From: Agapanthus africanus
Lineage: Eukaryota > Streptophyta > Magnoliopsida > Asparagales > Amaryllidaceae
Reading direction: 5' to 3'
NCBI GenBank assembly: GCA_030015575.1
Contig: JASDDO010000016.1
Span: 108,147,241 to 108,211,240 of the forward strand
DNA: 64,000 bases
Part shown: positions 1-9,818 of the stretch, piece after piece
Numbering within the stretch: position 1 is the first letter of the stretch
How the letters are laid out: each line of letters opens with the position of its first letter
Notes under the pieces: generated by a model
What the model saw: only the letters and a program-made list of their open reading frames with translations
The model's database searches: none
Told to the model about the DNA's origin: nothing
Translations under genes and position numbers: made by a program

Positions 1-1831
1 CCATATCCATCGGTGTTTGACATCAGAGATGGTGTACGGGTGCTCGGTGGAGACTGGGTACACTGGACGGACTCGCCGAGAACTCCCAGATGGTGATATA
101 CCACACGGCAGATGGCAGTTCTACAGTGACACTGGTACAAGGTAGTCTGTAGACCCGAGATCGTCATAGATTCTTGTGTGATTCCCACTGTGCTTTGATT
201 TCCACCTTACCACGTCCAAGTGGGCATGCAAAACGGTGGCTTTTGGGTACAGTCCCGAATCACATGAAGGCAATGAGCGATAGGAGGGGATTCGTCTCTC
301 CCGGTATAGGGAGTTTATGTTGTGCTGTGTTCGATTGGCAATAACTGGAAGTCTCTGGCCAGGGCTGATATAGAGATATACTGGTAAGTGTTACTAGTAG
401 TTTCTCGACCTTTTATGAGCCTCACATCGACACGACTTATCAGTTACTGGGGGTCTGACGTATACCACCCCTAGACTTGATATGCGACATATCAGACGAA
501 CAGACCGGACTGTACGGGAGTGTTACTGATTGGATTCACAGGAGAACGGACAAGCTAGTTTGTTGATCTTCTGATTGCTCAATACCTGGGTGGCTGTTAC
601 GTTTAGCTGACCGCTTGCAGCTTGTGGGTGTTTTATATGATCATCACCTGCTACCGGCGTATTGACGATTCTTTAGAGTCCTACACAGAGGTTTCTTGGC
701 TTAGGCAAAACGGAGTAGAGGTACATATGTGATATGTGCAGGACCGAGGATAATGTGATATGAGATACCGTTTTATATTCTCGCGATATATAGATATGAA
801 CCGGGACATCGAATCAAGTGTTGATTCGATGAATCGGTACATGATATATTAGTTTGTTATATTCGATATAGCCGGATCGTCGGATCAAGTGTTGATTCGA
901 TTATTTAATGTATAATGATATATATGATATATTGTATTACATTATCTATTATTGGCTCGCTTTATTATTTCATTTTCTCACCGGTTTAATACATTGATAT
1001 ATATGCGATATATGTTAATTGTATTATTTTCTTTTGTTGCAAATATATAATATATATGTGATATATATTATTGTGACATGATATGATTTATTATGAAACA
1101 TGATTAGGGATGATAAAAAGAGATTAGGGTTTGATCTTCTTCTTGATTATTCTAGAAGAATTTCCTTTTGTCTTGGTTAAGATATTATGGTTGATACTTA
1201 TCCTTGACTCATCCTTGACCTAACCAAACCCTAACTCTAGTTTATTCTCTACAAAGGTTAAGCCTCTCATCCTTGACCATGGTTTGATAATCAATCATAT
1301 ATTCTTGACTACTATTCATCACAAAAGGATTATCATTTTCATTCATCATCTTCTTCTCTCTTATCTTTGAGAAAGCTTACTAGTTAATTCTTTTGTGATA
1401 ATTTCTTGTGAGAAAATGAATTAAAAAGAAAGCATAAATACTACTCCATCATCCTCATCTAATCTAGCCCATTAGATTAGGGTGTTCATCTCTTTAGAGT
1501 GTGAAAGCTTGGGTTATAGCAACTTCGACGTAGATAATCGGAGAAGCGGAACACTTCAAGCTAGCATGGATCGTTCGAGTCGTGGAGCCTCTCTTGAGTC
1601 CAGGAGATCGTGGATCGCGGCGAAGGGACTTCTACTCGGAGCTTGTGAAGCAAAAGAGCGGACTACAAAGGTTGTAATCCCTCACACTTAGGTTTAAAGA
1701 TGTTTTCTTGCATGTTAAACCCTAATAATCTAGCAAAGATCACGTCTTTGGGTTGTTCGGCACATCTAAAATTTTATTCGGGCATGTTTGATGCTTTATG
1801 AACCTTCACAAGAGTGCCTAGGAACCCTACA
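1..1831 (+). repeat. 5' LTR of Copia-1 (first ~361 bp missing)
   Basis: Base 1 aligns with base 10180 of the 3' LTR and the two run together to CCCTACA at 1831. The LTR contains many short dyads with a three-base centre: 11-base arms around GTG at 807-831, a weaker copy at 881-899, and AT-rich ones near 980-1070. The 3' part (about 1100-1831) has the pyrimidine-rich, ATG-poor character of a transcribed R-U5 region. Only scattered substitutions separate it from the 3' copy, so insertion is fairly recent. Confidence 0.93.
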
Positions 1832-1832
1832 G

Positions 1833-1844
1833 TGGTATCAGAGC
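1833..1844 (+). promoter_or_regulatory. Primer binding site (initiator-Met tRNA type)
   Basis: TGGTATCAGAGC begins two bases after the LTR end. This 12-mer is the usual plant Copia primer site, complementary to the 3' end of initiator methionine tRNA. It fixes both the LTR boundary and the strand of the element. Confidence 0.95.
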
Positions 1845-2116
1845 CTAGCTAGTGCATTAGGCGACGTGTTTACGAAGTTAAAACTCCGATCGAACCCAAA
1901 CCGACGAAAATGAACCCCTCTCTGGATATTTTTCAAAAATGCGATTTTTTCTGAATTAAAAATACCTGAACATACCTTAGACAAAAATAAGAATAACAGT
2001 GAAATTCGAGCCATTGATCCGTACAAACGACCGCGGAATCGCGGTCGTACCCTGCTTGGGCCGCGGTTCCGCGGCAGTACTGCTTGATAGGACAATTTTA
2101 ATTTCACAGTAATTTT

Positions 2117-4079
2117 TGTTCGTGTGTGTTGCATGCTCCCACAACTCTTGTGGCGCGGCGGAAGCGGTGAACGAAAATTTTATTGGCATACAACACGCAC
2201 TTAACCGAAGATCTTTTCTAAACCACAACTAGAAAAACCTAACTAGAGATCTTATCTACTATGTTAGGGATTATACCTCAATGATACGGTCCTTTGGGTC
2301 TTCTCTTTGATGAACTCCTTAGCTCCTTTAGATGTTGCCGATGTCTTCGATCTCCGGCCACCAAAGACCTAGATGATCCACCCGAGAGTTATCGTGCGAG
2401 CTAGAAACTCTTCATAAGAGTTTAACCTAGAGACCAATTTTGCTAGAATAGGTCACTAGGATTATGTAGAGATGAGTGTATTGGATTAGCTTGAAATCTA
2501 TAGCATTTCTTTCTCTTAACCTTCTCTTGATTTTCTTCACTTAACATTCACATCTCATGTGAAACTATTTATAAGAAGAAGGAGGAGGTGGAGATGAGAA
2601 GGAGTAAGTGTTTGTCATGATTTAAAGAGTTCAAGCATGATGAAAAAAAAATTAGCACTAAGAGAATTAATTGAAGCATGCATTATATAAATTAGTATCA
2701 TGCTTCAATAGTAACTCCATAACAACAACCTCATCATGCTTGTACCTTTTAATTTCCATCTCATTTTATTTTTCATAAATGATGTCATTATTATGTCATT
2801 ATGAGGTGCCACCTTCTAGAAGGTATTCTTGTAACAATTACAAAAATACCCCTCCTCCGTATACCGTATACCGTATATTGTATACCCGCATCCGAATTCC
2901 GAAAAATACGAATACCATTAATCCAATAATATAATACCGGTATCCGGCTTAAACCAAAGGCCACCAGTATTATCCTTCCGATTATTATTCCTGTAACAAT
3001 TACATGAATAAAATCGAAACCCTGCCGTAACAGCTTACGACTGCCATAACAACTTACAGCCTCTACATATTTCGCCTGAACGAGGGAACCCTCTGTGTGG
3101 GACTCTAAAGACTCGACAGTACGCTGGCAGTGGGTTTAACCACAAGCACAACAGCGGTACTAGCTGTGCGTAACGGCTACCCAGGTACTTGACGAAAAGG
3201 TGGCCGAAGAGCGAACCCATCACAACCCTTACGAGCCTGCAAGCAACACTTACCGTACAGTCCGGTCTCTTCGTCTGATACGACGCATATGAAGTCTAGG
3301 GGTGGTAAATGTCAGACCCTAGTAACTTTATAAGTCATGCTGATTTATGGCTCATAACAGTTCGAGAAACTACTGATAACACTTATCAGTAAACCTCGAG
3401 AACCCCGGCCAGGGATTTAGGTGTTATAGCCGATCAAACATAGCGCGACATCAACTCCCTATACCGGGAGAGACGAAACCCCTCCTATCGCTCACTGTCT
3501 CCATATGATTCGGGACTGTACCCAAAATCCACCTGTTTGCACGACTCAATAAAGCCGTGGTAGGGAGGAAATTAAAGTACAGTGGGAATCACACAAGACT
3601 CTATGACGATCTCGGGTCTACAGACTAACCTGTACAAGTGTCGCTAGAGAACTGCTATCTGACAATGGTATATATACCATCTAGGAGTTCTCAGCGAGTC
3701 CTGTTCGGTGTACCCATTCTCCAATGAGCACCTGTGTACAATCTTTGATGTTAAACATCAATGGTTGTGGAATCAACCATCGCCCCCAGGGTCAAGAAAC
3801 GTACACACTAGTCTAATCTGGTAATACCGATGCCCTGTCTCGATATACCCTCGACTAGGAACTATTGAAGGATATGCTTGTAGACTGCCCAGGTCCCACC
3901 AGTATGATCTCATCATAATCCTGGTAGTCAAGCATAGTCCTTAGGGCTTCATCAACACATCACATGTTATGATAAAGAAACCAGATAGCATACTATCATT
4001 TCGAGCAAAGATTGTTTCTGTACATATACATGTCTAGTATCATATACAATACAGGCCTCTAGGGCATACATATCCAACA
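2117..4079 (-). mobile_element. Solo LTR (minus) in the Copia-1 leader, TSD ATTTT
   Basis: The block starts TGTTCGTGTG and ends TATCCAACA, and is flanked by ATTTT on both sides (2112-2116 and 4080-4084). The same leader in Copia-2 runs straight through this site. Read on the minus strand it opens TGTTGGATATGTATGCCCTA, homologous to the start of the Copia-1 LTR, and the central U3-like part is also shared, while the 3' end is different. No internal region is present, so this is what LTR-LTR recombination leaves behind. Confidence 0.92.
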
Positions 4080-5544
4080 ATTTTTGTTTTTGATTCTTAT
4101 ACAGTTTCTGGTATTTTTATTTTTACTCAAGTGTTGAGTATTCTGGGGTTTATTTTGTAATCGTAGATTCAATCGGAATATTTAAATTCGTTATTATTTC
4201 CGGATATTTAGAAATTGTTAAAATGTTCGAACGGATATCATTAACTCACTTTTCCCGGCATGGAAAAATTTTCAAGTGTTGAATTTTTTTTCGGGTTTGA
4301 ATCTTTCGGTAAAATGTGCAAGTAACACGGTGGACCCTCTAGAAGACAACAAACCTTAACTCGATTATGTGACCGTCTTGAACTGCCTTTTGAACCTTCG
4401 GGTTTGGGGCAGTACGGCGTGCCACGTGTGAGGCGTTGGCTTTACCCTTCTACGGCTGGATCACTGGTACTGTGACATATTCTGGGATTATTTGAACTCC
4501 GCTCATGTGTTGAGCTATTTGGGAAATTTTGGGTATTTGATTATCTGTTCGAAAAGTTTAGTACTGTCTATTTATCTGGAATGTGATACAATATGTGGAA
4601 TTCATAGAGTTAGGCATGAAATGCGAAATATGTAATATTTCGGATTTACGATGTCTAAAGTGATTGTGGATTCCAAATATTGTAGTTTTACAATTTCTTT
4701 TCTGTGACTATAAGTGTAGTATGTAGTTGTATTGCCGGTTGTCGTTGCTATACATCGACGACGATCGGTGTATGCATACTTACTTATGTTGATGATATGA
4801 GATATTATGTATTGCTGAGATATGATGTGCAGGATTGTCGCGATTGAATAGCCGGGGGTTTTATGTGAGATGAGAGTTTTATATTTTCATTCATGTAAAT
4901 TCAAATGTAATGTAATATTCTTTTATTTGGGGCACTTCCGGGTTGAGGTTGATGCCACCAGTGTTGTATATTATTTACTTTTCCGCATTAGGATGGACCC
5001 AAGGAGGGGAGCACAGGTGACCGGGTTCTGGGGTTCAGTGGGAGGCCATCTCGAGGAGTCGAGACCGGGTCTCCTAAACTCCAGAATTGGTAGGGTCGCT
5101 TGCCGCTCTCGTAGGGGTCCACGGTGTGTGCTTGGCTATTCATCGCGACTGTGGAATCCATATTTTCTATTGTTGGCTAAATACTAAATACGGACGTCCT
5201 AGTATATCCCACATTATATCTATGTTTCTGCTGCGATATCTGTGATGTGATCATTTGATATGTTGTGATGGATATAGTATATAGTATATATTATATATTA
5301 TATAGACGTTACTTATGTTTTACACACGCACTAGCCCTGCCATGCTCTGTCGTTAGTTACCTAACCTAACGGTGCACGAGGGGACATCGAGGCGAATGCG
5401 GATGGCATAAGTGTACGTCGTATTTATCTGTGATGCTTAGGAAGCATAAGCTGATGGGATTTTTTATTAATGAGATTAATAAAAAGAAAAGAAACCTAAA
5501 AGATGTTGTAGAATCAAAACTTTATAAAAAGGGTAGCTACAGTT

Positions 5545-5796
5545 TTGATTTGCATAGTCGTATATATGATATACCCTGCACCTTATTCGATGAGGAAAAA
5601 GCCGAGATCCCTTCACCGGGAGTGACCTGTTTAGCGAAACTGGCAGATGCTACAAAACTCGGTTTGTCTTTTGATTGCTTTTAGAGTTTTGCTTTGCACA
5701 GTGATATATATGATATGTCCTGCACCTTATTCGATGAGGAAAGAGCCGAGATCCCTTCACCGGAAGTGACCTCTTTAGCAAAACTAATGAAAGCCT
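5545..5796 (+). repeat. Two-copy tandem module in the leader (~143-bp period)
   Basis: Two units each carry CTTATTCGATGAGGAAA, then GCCGAGATCCCTTCACCGG, then GTGACCT, at about 5576-5632 and 5719-5775. In front of each is a dyad resembling GGTATAT-ATG-ATATACC. The same two-copy arrangement is found in Copia-2 (29086-29190 and 29230-29340), Copia-G (13050-13310, inverted) and Copia-D (35910-36145, inverted, diverged). Keeping exactly two copies in diverged families suggests selection. No coding potential is shared. Confidence 0.8.
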
Positions 5797-6560
5797 AAAA
5801 AACACTCCATTTCAAAATTTCACATGATTCTACGACGATATCAAGTTCATTACGCTCATAGTTTTCTGAAAAACCTGCGTAGCCCTCCGTCATTTCAGAT
5901 AAAGACTAGTTAGTATTCGTGCTACGTTTGTTGACTATGTTAAGGCGTAGTGTGCGGTAGCTAATTAGTACTTATCTGCTAAAACATGAGATGTGATTGG
6001 ATTAGGGTAGTTGTACGACTTTGTTGACTATGTTAAGGGTCGTGCAGGTGGGTTTAATTCAATCGGGAAATGACGGGTTGAACTTGGCTAGCAATTATGA
6101 TTTGTTGACTATGCTGAGATCATAAATTGCTAGGGGCAAAATATTATCGGGAATTGAAATTTACAATGAGATTGCATACCTTCTATGAGATAGTTGGATC
6201 CCGATACCCACTGCGAGTAAGAGTTACTCCTGGGAGAGTTTTACAAAGGACAATTAGTCGATCAAGTAGGTGTCTAAGAAAAGTGTTAACGGGGTTATGC
6301 CTCTGGGAAAACAAGGTTTACTTTAATTAGGTCCGTGCGAAAGCACGGGGAACCACCCTCAAGTACCGACACTGATCTGGCTGAAAGATTGATGAAATTA
6401 TAGGGTGTAATTAATCCCGGCTAATCTTACCTTTTAGGGTTTGAAGGTAGATTTGATAAAAACAGTGGGAGACATCCTGATTAGATAAGATAATAACCAA
6501 TCTAATCTTGCAAGAGCATACGCTAAAGTGTTTTCTTCTCTCTCTCTCCAGGTAGCGACC

Positions 6561-9500
6561 ATGTCAGGCCATAATCAAGATAATAATATGGATGTATTGA
6601 CTGAACCCGCTTATTATATTGAGCAGGGGAACGTTGGACTCGTTCTTTCTTATAAGAGTTATAAGACTTAACAGGGAATAGGAGAATATCTGGATTCTCA
6701 CGCCGCCCAAAAGAATATGCATGTTGATGCATCTTCTTCAGGTGTGTTAGTTATTGAAAACTGTTTCTCAGTTCACCCTACGTCCTGGGTATTAGATACC
6801 GGATCAGGATCCCACATATGTAAATTGTTACATGGGCTACGCAAAGGTAGAGAACTAGGAAAAGGTGATCATTCCGTTCAAGTAGGGAACGGCGCGAATA
6901 TCACCTAGTATTGACAAGTCGTAATACACTGATTCTAAATGAGTGCTATTATATACCGAAATGATGTGCAACATTATATCAGTTTCTTTATTAAGTAAAG
7001 AAGGATATAATTTTGTAGTAAAGGATAATGTTATGAACATATTCCTAGATCAAAAGTTGATTGCATCAGGCTCGTTACATAATGGCATATTCATTCTAAA
7101 TCAAAATACAGTCCTCAATATACAAAACACACACAAGAGGAAAAGTTCAGAAATGAACGAATCATTCTTGTGGAATTGTAGACTTGGCTATATCAATGAG
7201 ACACGGCTAGTTAAGTTACATAAAAATGGATATTTGAATTCTTTCGAATTTTCATCTTATGATACTTTCCATTCATGTCTCAAAGGAAAAATGACCAAAG
7301 CTCCGTTTAGTGGACACGGAGAAAGAGTTACTGAACTCTTAGGACTGGTACATAGTGATGTATGCAGTCCGATGTCTACGCATGCCAGGAACGGTTCTTC
7401 CTACTTCATTACATTCACTGACGATTTCTCTAGATTCGGACATGTGTTCCTAATGAAACACAAGTCTGAAGCTTTTGAGAAATTAAGAGAATATAAACAC
7501 GAAGTAGAGAATCAAACGAACAAAAGTATTAAGATTCTTCGATCTGATCGAGGAGGTGAATACTTAAGCAAAGAGTTCCTAGATTATCTAAAAGAGAATG
7601 GGATTCTCTCTCAGCTTACTTCTCCTTATACACCACAGCACAATGGTGTATCGGAACGGAGGAATCGCACCCTATTAGATATGGTGCGCTCTATGATGAG
7701 CGAGGCTGAGTTGCCTATTTCCTTCTGGGGTTATGTGCTTGAGACAGCAGCATACCTATTTAATCAAGTTCCGTCTAAATCTGTGCCTACCACACCATAT
7801 GAGATATGGAGTAGGAAGAGACCATATTTTAAACGAGTTAAGATATGGGGTTGTCCGGCCTGTGTCAAAAGGCAAAATCCAGACATACTCGAGGCACGGT
7901 CAGTTCTTTGCAAGTTTGTGGGATATCCTAAGAATTCCCAGGGATATTTATTCTACCACGCTGAAGAACAAAAAGTGTTTGTTTCTCAATATGCCACCTT
8001 TTTAGAAAAGGAATTTCTTGCAAAAGAAATTAGTGGCAAAGAGGTAGAGCTGGAAGAGGTTCCAGAAACACAAATTGCAACTGAAGATTTAGTAGAACCA
8101 GAGGATTCAGTAGTACCCGACGAACCCCAGCCTCTCCGCCGATCTAGTAGGGTTTCTCGTCCACCTGAGAGATACTACGGTTTTCTCATTGATGGTGGAA
8201 GCGAGGACTGCATCATGGAAGATGATGACCCGACTAGTTTCGAGCAGGCCATCACGAGTGGTGACTCTGTGAAATGGCTGGATGCAATACGATCTGAGAT
8301 GGAATCCATGCACACCAATAAAGTATGGATTTTGGAAAATGCTCGTGAAGGGGTAAAACCCATTGGGAGCAAGTGGATTTTTAAAAGGAAATTTGGTGTA
8401 GATGGAAAAGTTGAGACTTTCAAAGCTAGACTTGTAGCAAAGGGTTTTCGTCAACGACCAGGTGTGGATTATGACGAAACCTTTTCTCCAGTGGCTATGC
8501 TTAAGTCCATCCGGATCTTACTTGCCATTGCTGCATACCATGACTACGAAATCTGGCAAATGGATGTTAAGACCGCCTTTCTAAATGGTGATTTAGAAGT
8601 GTGCGTGTACATGACTCAGCCAGAGGGCTTCGTAGATAGTGGGAGCAGCGGAAAGGTGTGCAAGCTGCTTAAATCCATTTATGGGTTAAAGCAAGCATCG
8701 CAGAGTTGGAACATCTATTTTGATGTAGTAGTCAAAGAGTTTGACTTCATCAAAAACATAGATGAACCTTGTATCTATAAGAAGGTAGCAGAGAGTAAGG
8801 TTGTCTTCCTCGTATTGTACGTGGATGACATACTCTTGATAGGAAATGATATTCCTATGCTGCAATCAGTCAAGCTCTTCTTATCACAAAGATTCTCAAT
8901 GAAAGTTCTAGGTGATGCCTCATGCATATTGGGGATTAGGATCTATAGAGATAGATCCAAACGGATACTGGGATTGTCCCAATCTAGGTACATTGACACC
9001 ATACTAAAGAGGTTTAGTATGGAAGAATCCAAGCGTGGGAACCAACCCATGATCTCTGGACTCACTCTCTCCAAAAAGATGTCTCCCAAGACTGATTTGG
9101 AAAGAGCTCGCATGCAAGGAATACCTTATACTTCGGCAGTAGGCTCTATCATGTATGCGATGCTATGTACCAGACCCGATGTAGCATACTCACTAAGTGT
9201 AGTGAGTCGGTATCAAGCAGATCCTGGAGAGAGTCACTGGACAGCTGTGAAGAACATTCTCAAGTACCTGCGAAGGATTAGAGACATGTTCTTGGTGTAT
9301 GGTAACGGAGAACTCCGGGTGGAGTCCTTTACCGATTCCAGCTTCCAAAGTGATAAGGATGACTCTAATTCGCAGTCGGGATTTGTCTTTACCCTCAATG
9401 GAGGGGCGGTATGTTGGAAGAGTTCCAAACAGGACACCGTTGCAGACTCGACGATGGAGGCTGAATACATCTCTGCCAACGATGCTGCCAAAGAGGCTGT

Positions 9501-9804
9501 CTAGATGAAGAAGTTCATCACAGAACTTGGTGTGGTTCCATCCATTGAACATCCAATACCTCTGTATTGCTATAACAATGGAGCTGTGGCTTTGGCCAAG
9601 GAACCCAGATCCTATCAGAAGTCCAGACATATTCTGAGGCGGTATCACCTGATCAGGGAGATAGTTGATCGCCGGGAGATCGAGGTCAGGAGAGTAGATA
9701 CGAAGGACAACACTGCGGATCCACTCACGAAGGCCATTCCCCAGATACAGTTTGAGAGATTATTCGGGATGCTAGGTATGAGATACTACAGCAGCTGGCC
9801 TTAG
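6561..9804 (+). pseudogene. pol: Copia-1 pol (protease-integrase-RT-RNase H), disabled
   Basis: The ATG at 6561 opens MSGHNQDNN, the start shared with Copia-2. Protease (SWVLDTGSGSHIC, near 6785) is followed by a stop in the leading part (6669), a deletion of roughly 26 bp near 6890 and a frameshift. The frame 6943-9504 then encodes a zinc-binding remnant, an integrase core with its three acidic residues visible (HSD, RSDRGGEY, NGVSERRNRT), RT with FLNG and YVDD, and RNase H. A TAG at 9502-9504 splits RNase H, which resumes at 9505 and ends at 9804. Key residues are lost: the HHCC finger reads NCRLGYIN and TFHSC where Copia-2 has HCRLGHIN and TCQSC, and the RNase H aspartate (YCDNNGA in Copia-2) is tyrosine here. 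These proteins would form cDNA and integrate it; this copy cannot. Confidence 0.93.
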
Positions 9805-9806
9805 TG

Positions 9807-9818
9807 CAAGTGGGAGAT
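9807..9818 (+). promoter_or_regulatory. Polypurine tract of Copia-1
   Basis: CAAGTGGGAGAT lies directly before the TGTTAG start of the 3' LTR and two bases after the pol stop. Plus-strand DNA synthesis is primed at such tracts. The same string precedes the Copia-2 3' LTR. Confidence 0.9.

Larger units (their letters stand above)
1845..6560 (+). other. Non-coding leader of Copia-1, no gag found
   Basis: Without the solo LTR at 2117-4079 this is about 2.75 kb between primer site and the pol start, where a Copia element normally encodes gag. The longest open frame is about 105 codons and has no gag or zinc-knuckle (CCHC) features. Conserved non-coding modules shared with Copia-2, Copia-D, Copia-E and Copia-G are: GC-rich inverted repeats at 2027-2075; TCAA-GTG-TTGA dyads at 4124-4140, 4271-4283 and 4501-4515; a block from 4987 to about 5210; a two-copy tandem module at 5545-5796; and a pyrimidine tract ending CCAG just before the pol ATG (6530-6551). 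Absence of gag is what I see; that the leader works as RNA is inference. Confidence 0.75.

Noticed and set aside
1482..1691. 69-codon frame repeated at 11669-11878
   Set aside because: Present twice only because it lies in both LTRs of Copia-1; differences between copies show no coding constraint I can judge.
1833..1844. tRNA gene
   Set aside because: Only the 12-base primer complement is present; no cloverleaf around it or around the other primer sites.
4870..5187. 105-codon frame in the Copia-1 leader as a gag
   Set aside because: No zinc knuckle or gag signature, and the aligned blocks in Copia-2 and Copia-E do not keep the frame; conservation is at the DNA level.
8107..9648. Minus-strand frames inside Copia-1 pol
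   Set aside because: Shadows of the plus-strand pol; the same shadows appear in Copia-2.
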